Shown: positions 38,555 to 48,974 of the stretch, one piece after another
Layout of the letters: each line of letters starts with the position of its first letter
Position numbering within the stretch: position 1 is the stretch's first letter
From: Crossaster papposus
Lineage: Eukaryota; Echinodermata; Asteroidea; Velatida; Solasteridae
Assembly (NCBI GenBank): GCA_037893245.1
Contig: JBAIAA010000666.1
Location: forward strand, 310,001 to 374,000
Length of the DNA: 64,000 nucleotides
Direction of reading: 5' to 3'
The notes under the pieces: model-generated
Database searches by the model: none
What the model was told of the DNA's origin: nothing
The model's input: only the letters and a program-made list of their open reading frames with translations
Program-made: the position numbers and the translations under genes

Positions 38555-38820
38555 TTATGCGGAAGATCTATTGAGCATTAGGCTACGAAATTACCTTTTC
38601 ACTGATGTAATTCCATTAACAAAATACCACACTTGAAAATCGAACTTGGCCAGCGAATTGTTATCAGCCGCGTCACAGACGGCGCCTCTAAAGCGATTAG
38701 CATTGATGTTGGTATTCTTGTTGTTGTTTTTGTTGCTGTGCCAATTTTGACACGCGGGAACTTCTAAGTAAGTACCTAAAGAGAGCAACTACAATGACAA
38801 CCAAAGTAAAATTGAAAACT

Positions 38821-38892
38821 TTCCCACACCGGGAATCGAACCCGGGCCACGTCGGTGAGAGCGCCGGATCCTAACCACGTGACCATATGGGA
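38821..38892 (-). tRNA. tRNA-Glu(CUC) copy 41, CACGTG variant
   Basis: T13A and A14C change the A box to TGGTCACGTGG and create CACGTG. C41A breaks an anticodon-stem pair. Probably impaired, since A14 is conserved in tRNAs. Confidence 0.6.
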
Positions 38893-39158
38893 TTATGCGG
38901 AAGATCCATTGAGCATTAGTCTACGAAATTACTTTTTCACTGATGTAATTCTAATAACAAAATACCACACTGGAACATCGAACTCGGCCAGCGAATGGTA
39001 ATCAGCCGCGTCACAGACGGCGGTTCTAAAGCGATTGGCATTGATGTTGGTATTCTTGTTGTTGTTTTTGTTGCTGCGCCAATTTTGACATGCGGGAACT
39101 TCTAAGTAAGTACCTGAAGAGAGCAACTACAATGACAACCAAAGTAAAATTGAAAACT

Positions 39159-39230
39159 TTCCCACACGGGGAATCGAACCCGGGCCACGGCGGTGAGAGC
39201 GCCGGATCCTTACCACTAGACCATATGGGA
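39159..39230 (-). tRNA. tRNA-Glu(CUC) copy 42
   Basis: G64C mismatch in the T stem and a D-loop T-to-A change. Confidence 0.78.
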
Positions 39231-39496
39231 TTATGCGGAAGATCCATTGAGCATTAGGCTACGAAATTACTTTTTCACTGATGTTATTCCATTAACAAAA
39301 TACCACACTGGAAAATCGAACTCGGCCAGCGAATTGTTTTCAGCCGCGTCACAGACGGCGCCTCTAAAGCGATTGGCATTGATGTTGGTATTCTTGTTGT
39401 TTTTGTTGTTGCTGTGCCAATTTTGACACGCGGGAACTTCTCAGTAAGTACCTAAAGAGACCAACTACAATGACAACCAAAGTAAAATTGAAAACT

Positions 39497-39568
39497 TTCC
39501 CACACCGGGAATCGAACCCGGGCCACGGCGGTGAGAGCGCCGGATCCTAACCACTAGACCATATGGGA
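39497..39568 (-). tRNA. tRNA-Glu(CUC) copy 43, consensus
   Basis: Exact array consensus. Confidence 0.93.
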
Positions 39569-39834
39569 TTATGCGGAAGATCCATTGAGCATTTGGCTAT
39601 GAAATTACTTTTTCACTGATGTAATTCCATTAACAAAATACCACACTGGAAAATCGAACTCGGCCAGCGAATTGTTATCAGCCGCGTTACAGACGGCGCC
39701 TTTAAAGCGATTGGCATTGATGTTGGTATTCTTGTTGTTGTTTTTGTTGCTGTGCCAATTTTGACAGGCGGGAACTTCTAAGTAAGTACCTAAAGAGAGC
39801 AACTACAATGACAACCAAAGTAAAATTTAAAACT

Positions 39835-39906
39835 TTCCCACACCGGGAATCGAACCCGGGCCACGTCGGTGAGAGCGCCGGATCCTAACCACGTGACCAT
39901 ATGGGA
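39835..39906 (-). tRNA. tRNA-Glu(CUC) copy 44, CACGTG variant
   Basis: Same T13A, A14C and C41A set as copy 41. Confidence 0.6.
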
Positions 39907-40172
39907 TTATGCGGAAGATCCATTGAGCATTAGTCTAGGAAATTACTTTTTCACTGATGTAATTCTAATAACAAAATACCACACTGGAACATCGAACTCG
40001 GCCAGCGAATGGTAATCAGCCGCGTCACAGACGGCGCTTCTAAAGCGATTGGCATTGATGTTGGTATTCTTGTTGTTGTTTTTGTTGCTGCGCCAATTTT
40101 GACATGCGGGAACTTCTAAGTAAGTACCTGAAGAGAGCAACTACAATGACAACCGAGGTAAAATTGAAAACT

Positions 40173-40244
40173 TTCCCACATGGGGAATCGAACCCGGGCC
40201 ACGGCGGTGAGAGCACCGGATCCTAACCACTAGACCATATGGGA
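40173..40244 (-). tRNA. tRNA-Glu(CUC) copy 45, variant
   Basis: G64C and G65A give two T-stem mismatches; C30T wobble in the anticodon stem. Confidence 0.68.
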
Positions 40245-40510
40245 TTATGCGCAAGATACATTGAGCATTAGGCTACGAAATTACTTTTTCACTAATGTAA
40301 TTTCATTAACAAAATACCACAGTGGAAATTCGAACTCGGCCAGCGAATTGTTATCAGCCGCGTCACAGACGGCGCCTCTAAAGCGATTGGCATTGATGTT
40401 GGTATTCTTGTTGTTGTTTTTGTTGCTGTGCCAATTTTGACACGCGGGAACTTCTAAGTAAGTACCTAAAGAGAGCAACTACAATGACAACCAAAGTAAA
40501 ATTGAAAACT

Positions 40511-40582
40511 TTCCCACACCGGGAATCGAACCCGGGCCACGTCGGTGAGAGCGCCGGATCCTAACCACGTGACCATATGGGA
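40511..40582 (-). tRNA. tRNA-Glu(CUC) copy 46, CACGTG variant
   Basis: T13A, A14C and C41A. Confidence 0.6.
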
Positions 40583-40848
40583 TTATGCGGAAGATCCATT
40601 GAGCATTAGTCTACGAAATTACTTTTTCACTGATGTAATTCTAATAACAAAATACCACACTGGAACATCGAACTCGGCCAGCGAATGGTAATCAGCCGCG
40701 TCACAGACGGCGGTTCTAAAGCGATTGGCATTGATGTTGGTATTCTTGTTGTTGTTTTTGTTGCTGCGCCAATTTTGACATGCGGGAACTTCTAAGTAAG
40801 TACCTGAAGAGAGCAACTACAATGACAACCAAAGTAAAATTGAAAACT

Positions 40849-40920
40849 TTCCCACACGGGGAATCGAACCCGGGCCACGGCGGTGAGAGCACCGGATCCT
40901 AACCACTAGACCATATGGGA
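40849..40920 (-). tRNA. tRNA-Glu(CUC) copy 47
   Basis: G64C T-stem mismatch and C30T wobble. Confidence 0.78.
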
Positions 40921-41186
40921 TTATGCGCAAGATACATTGAGCATAAGGCTACGAAATTACTTTTTCACTAATGTAATTTCATTAACAAAATACCACAGTG
41001 GAAATTCGAACTCGGCCAGCGAATTGTTATCAGCCGCGTCACAGACGGCGCCTCTAAAGCGATTGGCATTGATGTTGGTATTCTTGTTGTTGTTTTTGTT
41101 GCTGTGCCAATTTTGACACGCGGGAACTTCTAAGTAAGTACCTAAAGAGAGCAACTACAATGACAACCAAAGTAAAATTTAAAACT

Positions 41187-41258
41187 TTCCCACACCGGGA
41201 ATCGAACCCGGGCCACGGGGGTGAGAGCGCCGGATCCTAACCACTAGACCATATGGAA
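41187..41258 (-). tRNA. tRNA-Glu(CUC) copy 48
   Basis: C2T (wobble with G71) and G40C, an anticodon-stem mismatch. Confidence 0.75.
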
Positions 41259-41524
41259 TTATGCGGAAGATCCATTGAGCATTAGGCTACGAAATTACTT
41301 TTTCACTGATGTAATTCCATTAACAAAATACCACACTGGAAAATCGAACTCGGCCAGCGAATTGTTATCAGCCGCGTCACAGACGGCGCCTCTAAAGCGA
41401 TTGGCATTGATGTTGGTATTCTTGTTGTTGTTTTTGTTGCTGCGCCAATTTTGACATGCGGGAACTTCTAAGTAAGTACCTGAAGAGAGCAACTACAATG
41501 ACAACCAAAGTAAAATTGAAAACA

Positions 41525-41596
41525 TTCCCACACCGGGAATCGAACCCGGGCCACGGCGGTGAGAGCACCGGATCCTAACCACTAGACCGTATGGGA
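41525..41596 (-). tRNA. tRNA-Glu(CUC) copy 49, T8C variant
   Basis: T8C and C30T, with the normal A73. Confidence 0.72.
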
Positions 41597-41861
41597 TTAT
41601 GCAGAAGATCCATTGAGCATTAGGCTACGAAATTACTTTTTCACTGATGTAATTCCATTAACAAAATACCACAGTGGAAATTCGAACTCGGCCAGCGAAT
41701 TGTTATCAGCCGCGTCACAGACGGCGCCTCTAAAGCGATTGGCATTGATGTTGGTATTCTTGTTGTTGTTTTTGTTGCTGTGCCAATTTTGACACGCGGG
41801 AACTTCTAAGTAAGTACATAAAGAGAGCAACTACAATGACAACCAAAGTAAAATTTAAAAT

Positions 41862-41933
41862 TTCCCACACCGGTAATCGAACCCGGGCCACGGCGGTGAG
41901 AGCGCCGGATCCTTACCACTAGACCATATGGGA
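41862..41933 (-). tRNA. tRNA-Glu(CUC) copy 50, variant
   Basis: C61A breaks the G53-C61 pair and the B box; D-loop T-to-A change. Confidence 0.68.
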
Positions 41934-42199
41934 TTATGCGGAAGATCCATTGAGCATTAGGCTACGAAATTACTTTTTCACTGATGTTATACCATTAACA
42001 AAATACCACACTGGAAAATCGAACTCGGCCAGCGAATTGTTTTCAGCCGCGTCACAGACGGCGCCTCTAAAGCGATTGGCATTGATGTTGGTATTCTTGT
42101 TGTTTTTGTTGTTGCTGTGCCAATTTTGACACGCGCGAACTTCTAAGTAAGTACCTAAAGAGACCAACTACAATGACACCCAAAGTAAAATTTAAAACT

Positions 42200-42271
42200 T
42201 CCCCACACCGGGAATCGAACCCGGGCCACGGCGGTGAGAGCGCCGGATCCTAACCACTAGACCATATGGGA
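42200..42271 (-). tRNA. tRNA-Glu(CUC) copy 51
   Basis: A72G, a T1-G72 wobble at the end of the acceptor stem. Confidence 0.83.
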
Positions 42272-42546
42272 TTATGCGGAAGATCCATTGAGCATTTGGC
42301 TATGAAATTACTTTTTCACTGATGTAATTCCATTAACAAAATACCACACTGGAAAATCGAACTCGGCCAGCGAATTGTTATCAGCCGCGCCACAGACGGG
42401 GCCTCTAAAGCGATTAGCATTGTTATTGGTATTATTGTTGTTGTTGTTGTTGTTGTTGTTGCTGTGCCAAATTCGACATGCGGGAACTTCAAAGTAAGTA
42501 CCTAAAGAGAGCAACTACAATGACAACCAAAGTAAAAGTTAAAACT

Positions 42547-42618
42547 TTCCCACACCGGGAATCGAACCCGGGCCACGGCGGTGAGAGCGCCGGATCCTAA
42601 CCACGTGACCATATGGGA
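42547..42618 (-). tRNA. tRNA-Glu(CUC) copy 52, CACGTG variant
   Basis: T13A and A14C, with an intact anticodon stem. Confidence 0.68.
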
Positions 42619-42884
42619 TTATGCGGAAGATCCATTGAGCATTAGTCTACGAAATTACTTTTTCACTGATGTAATTCCAATAACAAAATACCACACTGGA
42701 ACATCGAACTCGGCCAGCGAATGGTAATCAGCCGCGTCACAGACGGCGCTTCTAAAGCGATTGGCATTGATGTTGGTATTCTTGTTGTTGTTTTTGTTGC
42801 TGTGCCAATTTTGACACGCGGGAACTTCTAAGTAAGTACCTAAAGAGAGCATCTACAATGACAACCAAAGTAAAATTTAAAACT

Positions 42885-42956
42885 TTCCCACACCGGGAAT
42901 CGAACCCGGGCCACGGGGGTGAGAGCGCCGGATCCTAACCACTAGACCATATGGGA
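42885..42956 (-). tRNA. tRNA-Glu(CUC) copy 53
   Basis: G40C anticodon-stem mismatch. Confidence 0.78.
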
Positions 42957-43221
42957 TTATGCGGAAGATCCATTGAGCATTAGGCTACGAAATTACTTTT
43001 TCACTGATGTAATTCCATTAACAAAATACCACAGTGGAAATTCGAACTCGGCCAGCGAATTGTTATCAGCCGCGTCACAGACGGCGCCTCTAAAGCGATT
43101 GGCATTGATGTTGGTATTCTTGTTGTTGTTTTTGTTGCTGTGCCAATTTTGACACGCGGGAACTTCTAAGTAAGTACATAAAGAGAGCAACTACAATGAC
43201 AACCAAAGTAAAATTTAAAAT

Positions 43222-43293
43222 TTCCCACACCGGGAATCGAACCCGGGCCACGGCGGTGAGAGCGCCGGATCCTTACCACTAGACCATATGGGA
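43222..43293 (-). tRNA. tRNA-Glu(CUC) copy 54
   Basis: D-loop T-to-A only; TTTT begins two bases after the gene. Confidence 0.88.
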
Positions 43294-43559
43294 TTATGCG
43301 GAAGATCCATTGAGCATTAGGCTACGAAATTACTTTTTCACTGATGTTATACCATTAACAAAATACCACACTGGAAAATCGAACTCGGCCAGCGAATTGT
43401 TTTCAGCCGCGTCACAGACGGCGCCTCTAAAGCGATTGGCATTGATGTTGGTATTCTCGTTGTTTTTGTTGTTGCTGTGCCAATTTTGACACGCGGGAAC
43501 TTCTAAGTAAGTACCTAAAGAGACCAACTACAATGACAACCAAAGTAAAATTTAAAACT

Positions 43560-43631
43560 TTCCCACACCGGGAATCGAACCCGGGCCACGGCGGTGAGAG
43601 CGCCGGATCCTAACCACTAGACCATATGGGA
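43560..43631 (-). tRNA. tRNA-Glu(CUC) copy 55, consensus
   Basis: Exact array consensus. Confidence 0.93.
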
Positions 43632-43900
43632 TTATGCGGAAGATCCATTGAGCATTTGGCTATGAAATTACTTTTTCACTGATGTAATTCCATTAACAAA
43701 ATACCACACTGGAAAATCGAACTCCGCCAGCGAATTGTTATCAGCCGCGCCACAGACGGGGCCTCTAAAGCGATTAGCATTGTTATTGGTATTATTGTTG
43801 TTGTTGTTGTTGTTGCTGTGCCAAATTCGACATGCGGGAACTTCTAAGTAAGTACCTAATGAGAGCAACTACAATGACAACCAAAGTAAAAGTTAAAACT

Positions 43901-43972
43901 TTCCCACACTGGGAATCGAACCCGGGCCACGGCGGTGAGAGCGCCGGATCCTAACCACTAGACCATATGGGA
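43901..43972 (-). tRNA. tRNA-Glu(CUC) copy 56
   Basis: G64A mismatch in the T stem. Confidence 0.8.
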
Positions 43973-44238
43973 TTATGCGGAAGATCCATTGAGCATTAGG
44001 CTACGAAATTACTTTTTCACTGATGTAATTCCAATAACAAAATACCACACTGGAACATCGAACTCGGCCAGCGAATGGTAATCAGCCGCGTCACAGACGG
44101 CGCTTCTAAAGCGATTGGCATTGATGTTGGTATTCTTGTTGTTGTTTTTGTTGCTGCGCCAATTTTGACATGCGGGAACTTCTAAGTAAGTACCTGAAGA
44201 GAGCAACTACAATGACAACCAAAGTAAAATTGAAAACT

Positions 44239-44310
44239 TTCCCACACGGGGAATCGAACCCGGGCCACGGCGGTGAGATCACCGGATCCTAACCACTAGA
44301 CCATATGGGA
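44239..44310 (-). tRNA. tRNA-Glu(CUC) copy 57, variant
   Basis: G64C T-stem mismatch, C30T wobble and C32A at the start of the anticodon loop. Confidence 0.72.
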
Positions 44311-44576
44311 TTATGCGCAAGATACATTGAGCATTAGGCTACGAAATTACTTTTTCACTAATGTAATTCCATTAACAAAATACCACACTGGAAAATCGAA
44401 CTCGGCCAGCGAATTGTTATCAGCCGCGTCACAGACGGCGCCTCTAAAGCGATTGGCATTGATGTTGGTATTCTTGTTGTTGTTTTTGTTGCTGCGCCAA
44501 TTTTGACATGCGGGAACTTCTAAGTAAGTACCTGAAGAGAGCAACTACAATGACAACCAAAGTAAAATTGAAAACA

Positions 44577-44648
44577 TTCCCACACCGGGAATTGAACCCG
44601 GGCCACGGCGGTGAGAGCACCGGATCCTAACCACTAGACCGTATGGGA
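44577..44648 (-). tRNA. tRNA-Glu(CUC) copy 58, variant
   Basis: G57A in the T loop and B box, C30T, and T8C. Confidence 0.68.
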
Positions 44649-44913
44649 TTATGCGAAAGATCCATTGAGCATTAGGCTACGAAATTACTTTTTCACTGAT
44701 GTAATTCCATTAACAAAATACCACAGTGGAAATTCGAACTCGGCCAGCGAATTGTTATCAGCCGCGTCACAGACGGCGCCTCTAAAGCGATTGGCATTGA
44801 TGTTGGTATTCTTGTTGTTGTTTTTGTTGCTGTGCCAATTTTGACACGCGGGAACTTCTAAGTAAGTACATAAAGAGAGCAACTACAATGACAACCAAAG
44901 TAAAATTTAAAAT

Positions 44914-44985
44914 TTCCCACACCGGGAATCGAACCCGGGCCACGGCGGTGAGAGCGCCGGATCCTTACCACTAGACCATATGGGA
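44914..44985 (-). tRNA. tRNA-Glu(CUC) copy 59
   Basis: D-loop T-to-A only. Confidence 0.88.
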
Positions 44986-45251
44986 TTATGCGGAAGATCC
45001 ATTGAGCATTAGGCTACGAAATTACTTTTTCACTGATGTTATACCATTAACAAAATACCACACTGGAAAATCGAACTCGGCCAGCGAATTGTTTTCAGCC
45101 GCGTCACAGACGGCGCCTCTAAAGCGATTGGCATTGATGTTGGTATTCTTGTTGTTGTTTTTGTTGCTGTGCCAATTTTGACACGCGGGAACTTCTAAGT
45201 AAGTACCTGAAGAGAGCAACTACAATGACAACCAAAGTAAAATTTAAAACT

Positions 45252-45323
45252 TTCCCACATCGGGAATCGAACCCGGGCCACGGCGGTGAGAGCGCCGGAT
45301 CCTAACCACTAGACCACATGGGA
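45252..45323 (-). tRNA. tRNA-Glu(CUC) copy 60
   Basis: G65A T-stem mismatch and A7G wobble in the acceptor stem. Confidence 0.77.
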
Positions 45324-45589
45324 TTATGCGGAAGATCCATTGAGCATTAGGCTACGAAATTACTTTTTCACTGATGTAATACCATTTACAAAATACCACA
45401 CTGGAAAATCGAACTCGGCCAGCGAATTGTTATCAGCCGCGTCACAGACGGCGCCTCTAAAGCGATTGGCATTGATGTTGGTATTCTTGTTGTTGTTTTT
45501 GTTGCTGCGCCAATTTTGACATGCGGGAACTTCTAAGTAAGTACCTGAAGAGAGCAACTACAATGACAACCAAAGTAAAATTTAAAACT

Positions 45590-45661
45590 TTCCCGCACCG
45601 GGAATCGAACCCGGGCCACGGGGGTGAGAGCGCCGGATCCTAACCACTAGACCATATGGGA
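45590..45661 (-). tRNA. tRNA-Glu(CUC) copy 61
   Basis: T68C and G40C mismatches. Its 5' flank is shortened: a 28 bp deletion joins GGGATTA to CGAAATTAC. Confidence 0.72.
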
Positions 45662-45896
45662 TTACGAAATTACTTTTTCACTGATGTAATTCCATTAACA
45701 AAATACCACACTGGAAAATCGAACTCGGCCAGCGAATTGTTACCAGCCGCGTCACAGACGGCGCCTCTAAAGCGATTGGCATTGATGTTGGTATTCTTGT
45801 TGTTGTTGTTGCTGTGCCAATTTTGACACGCGGGAACTTCTAAGTAAGTACCTAAAGAGACCAACTACAATGACAACCAAAGTAAAATTTAAAACT

Positions 45897-45968
45897 TTCC
45901 CACACCGGGAATCGAACCCGGGCCACGGCGGTGAGAGCGCCGGATCCTAACCACGTGACCATATGGGA
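45897..45968 (-). tRNA. tRNA-Glu(CUC) copy 62, CACGTG variant
   Basis: T13A and A14C. Confidence 0.68.
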
Positions 45969-46231
45969 TTATGCGGAAGATCCATTGAGCCTTAGGCTAC
46001 GAAATTACTTTTTCACTGATGTAATTCCATTAACAAAATACCACAGTGGAAATTCGAACTCGGCCAGCGAATTGTTATCAGCCGCGCCACAGACGGTGCC
46101 TCTAAAGCGATTAGCATTGTTATTGGTATTCTTGTTGTTGTTGTTGCTGTGCCAAATTCGACATGCGGGAACTTCTTAGTAAGTACCTAAATAGAGCAAC
46201 TACAATGACAACCACAGTAAAAGTTAAAACG

Positions 46232-46303
46232 TTCCCACACCGGGAATTGAACCCGTGCCACGGCGGTGAGAGCGCCGCGTCCTAACCACTAGAACATATG
46301 GGA
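46232..46303 (-). pseudogene. tRNA-Glu copy 63, degraded
   Basis: Several changes accumulate: G57A, C49A, altered bases before the anticodon stem (GGACGCGGCG) and G10T in the A box. The CTC anticodon remains. It lies near the right edge of the array. Confidence 0.7.
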
Positions 46304-46578
46304 TTATGCAGAACAACCATTGAGCATTAGGCTACGAAATTACCTTTTCACTGATGTAATTCCATTAACAAAATACCACACTGGAAAATCGAACTCGGCC
46401 AACGAATTGTTATCAGCCGCGCCACAGACGGTGCCTCTAAAGCGATTAGCATTGCTATTGGTATTATTGTTGTTGTTGTTGTTGTTGTTGTTGCTGTGCC
46501 AAATTCGACATACGGGAATTTCTAAGTAAGTACATAAAGAGAGCAACTACAATGACAACCAAAGTAAAAGTTAAAACT

Positions 46579-46647
46579 TTCCCACACCGGGAATCGAACC
46601 AGTACGGCGGTGAGAGCGCTGGATCCTAACCATTAGACCATATGGGA
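46579..46647 (-). pseudogene. tRNA-Glu copy 64, 3 nt deletion
   Basis: Only 69 nt. The variable region and 5' strand of the T stem are replaced (CCGTACTGGTTC in place of CCGTGGCCCGGGTTC), so the T stem cannot form properly. An anticodon-stem change and a D-arm change are also present. Confidence 0.75.
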
Positions 46648-46919
46648 TTATGCGGAAGATACATTGAGCATTAGGCTACGAAATTACTTTTTCACTGATG
46701 TAATTCCATTAACAAAATACCACACTGGAAAATCGAACTCGGCCAGCGAATTGTTATCAGCCGCGCCACAGACGGTGCCTCTAAAGCGATTAGCATTGTT
46801 ATTGGTATTCTTGTTGTTGTTGTTGTTGTTGTTGCCGTGCCAAATTCGACATGCGGGAACTTCTAAGTAAGTACCTAAAGAGAGCAACTACAATGACAAT
46901 CAAAGTAAAAGTTAAAACT

Positions 46920-46991
46920 TGCCCACACCGGGAATCGAACCCGGGCCACGGCGGTGAGAGCGCCGCATCCTAACCACTAGACCATATGGGA
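46920..46991 (-). tRNA. tRNA-Glu(CUC) copy 65, variant
   Basis: A72C mismatch at the acceptor end and C26G. Confidence 0.75.
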
Positions 46992-47263
46992 TTATACGGA
47001 AGATCCATTGAGCATTAGGCTACGAAATTACTTTTTCACTGATGTAATACCATTAACAAAATACCACACTGGAAAATCGAACTCGGCCAGCGAATTGTTA
47101 TCAGCCGCGTCACAGACGGTGCCTCTAAAGCGATTAGCATTGTTATTGGTATTCTTGTTGTTGTTGTTGTTGTTGTTGCTGTGCCAAATTCGACATTCGG
47201 GAACTTCTAAGTAAGTACCTAAAGAGAGCAACTACAATGACAACCAAAGTAAAAGTTAAAACT

Positions 47264-47335
47264 TTCCCACACCGGGAATCGAACCCGGGCCACGGCGGTG
47301 AGAGCGCCGGATCCTAACCACGTGACCATATGGGA
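47264..47335 (-). tRNA. tRNA-Glu(CUC) copy 66, CACGTG variant
   Basis: T13A and A14C. Confidence 0.68.
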
Positions 47336-47601
47336 TTATGCGGAAGATCCATTGAGTATTAGGCTACGAAATTACCTTTTCACTGATGTAATTCCGTTAA
47401 CAAAATACCACACTGGAACATTGAACTCGGCCAGCGAATTGTTACCAGCCGCGTCACAGACGGCGCCTCTAAAGCGATTGGCATTGATGTTGGTATTCTT
47501 GTTGTTGTTGTTGTTGCTGTGTCACATTCGACATGCGGAAACGTCTTAGTAAGTACCTAAATAGAGCAACTACAATGACAACCACAGTAAAAGTTAAAAC
47601 G

Positions 47602-47673
47602 TTCCCACACCGGGAATCGAACCCGGGCCACGGCGGTGAGAGCGCCGGATCCTAACCACTAGACCATATGGGA
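47602..47673 (-). tRNA. tRNA-Glu(CUC) copy 67, consensus
   Basis: Exact array consensus. Confidence 0.93.
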
Positions 47674-47954
47674 TTATGCGGAAGATCCATTGAGCATTAG
47701 GCTACGAAATTACCTTTTCACTGATGTAATTCCGTTAACAAAATACCACACTGGAAAATCGAACTCGGCCAGCGAATTGTTATCAGCCGCGCCACAGACG
47801 GCGCCTCTAAAGGGATTAGCATTGTTATTGGTATTCTTGTTGTTGTTGTTGTTGTTGTTGTTTTTGTTGCTGTGTCACATTCGACATGCGGGAACTTCTT
47901 AGTAAGTACCTCAATAGAGCAACTACAATGACAACCACAGTAAAAGTTAAAACG

Positions 47955-48026
47955 TTCCCACACCGGGAAACGAACCCGGGCCACGGCGGTGAGAGCGCCG
48001 GATCCTAACCACTAGACCATATGGGA
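47955..48026 (-). tRNA. tRNA-Glu(CUC) copy 68, variant
   Basis: A58T removes a conserved T-loop base and damages the B box. Confidence 0.7.
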
Positions 48027-48168
48027 TTATGCGGAAGATCTATTGAGCATTAGGCTACGAAATTACCTTTTCACTGATGTAATTCCATTAACAAAATACC
48101 ACTGGAAAATCGAACTTGGCCAGCGAATTGTTATCAGCCGCGTCACAGACGGCGCCTTTAAAGCGATT

Positions 48169-48199
<31 letters not shown>

Positions 48200-48284
48200 C
48201 TGTGCCAAATTCGACATGCGGGAACTTCTAAGTAAGTACCTAAAGAGAGCAACTACAATGACAATCAAAGTAAAAGTTAAAACT

Positions 48285-48356
48285 TTCCCACACCGGGAAT
48301 CGAACCCGGGCCACGGCGGTGAGAGCGCCGGATCCTAACCACTAGACCATATGGGA
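48285..48356 (-). tRNA. tRNA-Glu(CUC) copy 69, consensus
   Basis: Exact consensus; last tRNA before the 8.6 kb insertion. Confidence 0.93.
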
Positions 48357-48564
48357 TTATGCGGAAGATCCATTGAGCATTAGGCTACGAAATTACTTTT
48401 TCACTGATGTAATTCCAATAACAAAATACCACACTGGAACATCGAACTCGGCCAGCGAATGGTTATCAGCCGCGTCACAGACGGCGCCTCTAAAGCGATT
48501 GGCATTGATGTTAGTATTCTTGTTGTTGTTGTTGCTGTGTCGCATTCGACATGCGGGAACTTCT

Positions 48565-48570
48565 TAGTAA
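48565..48570. repeat. TAGTAA direct repeat, left of element 1
   Basis: Native satellite B sequence (CTTCTTAGTAAGTACC in intact monomers). The hexamer is repeated at 48837-48842 and 57186-57191 and is the likely target-site duplication. Confidence 0.8.
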
Positions 48571-48836
48571 AGTATTTGCATCGCTGCTTTGTTCGGACTC
48601 CAGAGTCCACATTTGATCTTAGAAATGGGGGGAAGGATTCGAGCGTAGAGACTAGAATCCGAACAGCAGTACCTTCTACAGTATAGGGCGGGTGGGTGGG
48701 AAAGATGTTTGAGACCTTACCTGTCCTTGGAGCAAACAAACCAAAGGCTTCTTCGCCTTATACCGTCCTCTCTCGTAGTGACCAGATTTACCAAGTGAGT
48801 GTGGATCCTCCGCCCGCAACGTCGCCGCGATGCAAA
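48571..48836. mobile_element. Short element 1 (266 bp) inserted in satellite B
   Basis: Non-satellite DNA flanked by TAGTAA on both sides. It begins AGTATTTGCATCGC and ends GCGATGCAAA. TATTTGCATCGC and its complement GCGATGCAAATA form a 12 bp terminal inverted repeat, the last two bases overlapping the right hexamer. The first 70 bp are identical to 48843-48912, and the last ~70 bp (from 48772) match the end of element 2 at 57121-57191 apart from a few bases. GGACTC-CA-GAGTCC near the left end can form a small hairpin. There is no coding capacity. Best read as a non-autonomous (MITE-like) relative of element 2; the superfamily is unknown. Confidence 0.72.
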
Positions 48837-48842
48837 TAGTAA
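48837..48842. repeat. TAGTAA direct repeat between elements 1 and 2
   Basis: Second copy of the hexamer, shared by the right end of element 1 and the left end of element 2. Confidence 0.8.
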
Positions 48843-48974
48843 AGTATTTGCATCGCTGCTTTGTTCGGACTCCAGAGTCCACATTTGATCTTAGAAATGG
48901 GGGGAAGGATTCTTCGCTCCGAACTTAGACCCCCAATCCATTCCCCTATGCTCTCTTCATCTACACCCAACCCT

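Larger units (their letters stand above)
31801..38560. repeat. Satellite B higher-order repeat, 8 monomers = 2701 bp, about 2.5 copies
   Basis: Copies run 31801-34501, 34502-37202 and 37203 to about 38560. Two C30T tRNAs, one C38T tRNA and then consensus tRNAs recur in order at +2701 (32067, 34768, 37469 and so on), and the spacer variants follow the same period. The first copy differs by one monomer type and by private mutations in tRNA copies 24 and 25. Confidence 0.88.
25276..48570 (-). repeat. Satellite B: tandem array of ~338 bp monomers, each with a tRNA-Glu(CUC) gene (69 copies)
   Basis: Each monomer, read on the plus strand, holds TAGTAAGTACC, ~45 bp of spacer, a 72 nt minus-strand tRNA-Glu, ~45 bp ending in GCATTAGGCTACGAAATTAC, a tRNA 3'-half relic (CACACTGGAAAATCGAACTC), a GC-rich segment, a TTG run of variable length, and GCGGGAACTTC. 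Most tRNA starts are 338 bp apart; other spacings (332, 335, 341, 344, 347, 353) mostly reflect TTG run length. In tRNA sense the A box is TGGTCTAGTGG and the B box is GGTTCGATTCC. TTTT begins two or three bases after the discriminator in every copy. The consensus folds into all four arms with anticodon CTC and discriminator A73. Known parallels are the Xenopus tRNA gene clusters and the Entamoeba tRNA arrays. The left edge abuts satellite A and the right edge is cut by an insertion at TAGTAA. Confidence 0.97.

Noticed and set aside
25422..48231. Recurrent 65-72 codon frames in nearly every satellite B monomer on both strands
   Set aside because: They run through the relic and the TTG run, which gives Leu or Asn stretches. 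Length changes come in threes because the microsatellite unit is three bases. The frames are not joined between monomers, and some copies are frameshifted by a 2 bp deletion (48111). No start context or domain supports a protein.
25276..48570. CRISPR-like array
   Set aside because: Repeat units are 338 bp with internal tRNA genes and no unique spacers, and the DNA is eukaryotic.
25276..48570. Tandem tRNA-derived SINE rather than tRNA genes
   Set aside because: The tRNA part is intact with paired stems, and TTTT follows within three bases, so a SINE transcript through the monomer body would not be made. The relic half may still be SINE-derived.
48571..48836. Possible U2 or other snRNA gene or pseudogene
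   Set aside because: The reverse strand holds CTAAGATCAAATGTGG, which recalls the U2 5' region, and an octamer lies nearby. The similarity stops after about 15 bases and no Sm site or further U2 structure follows.
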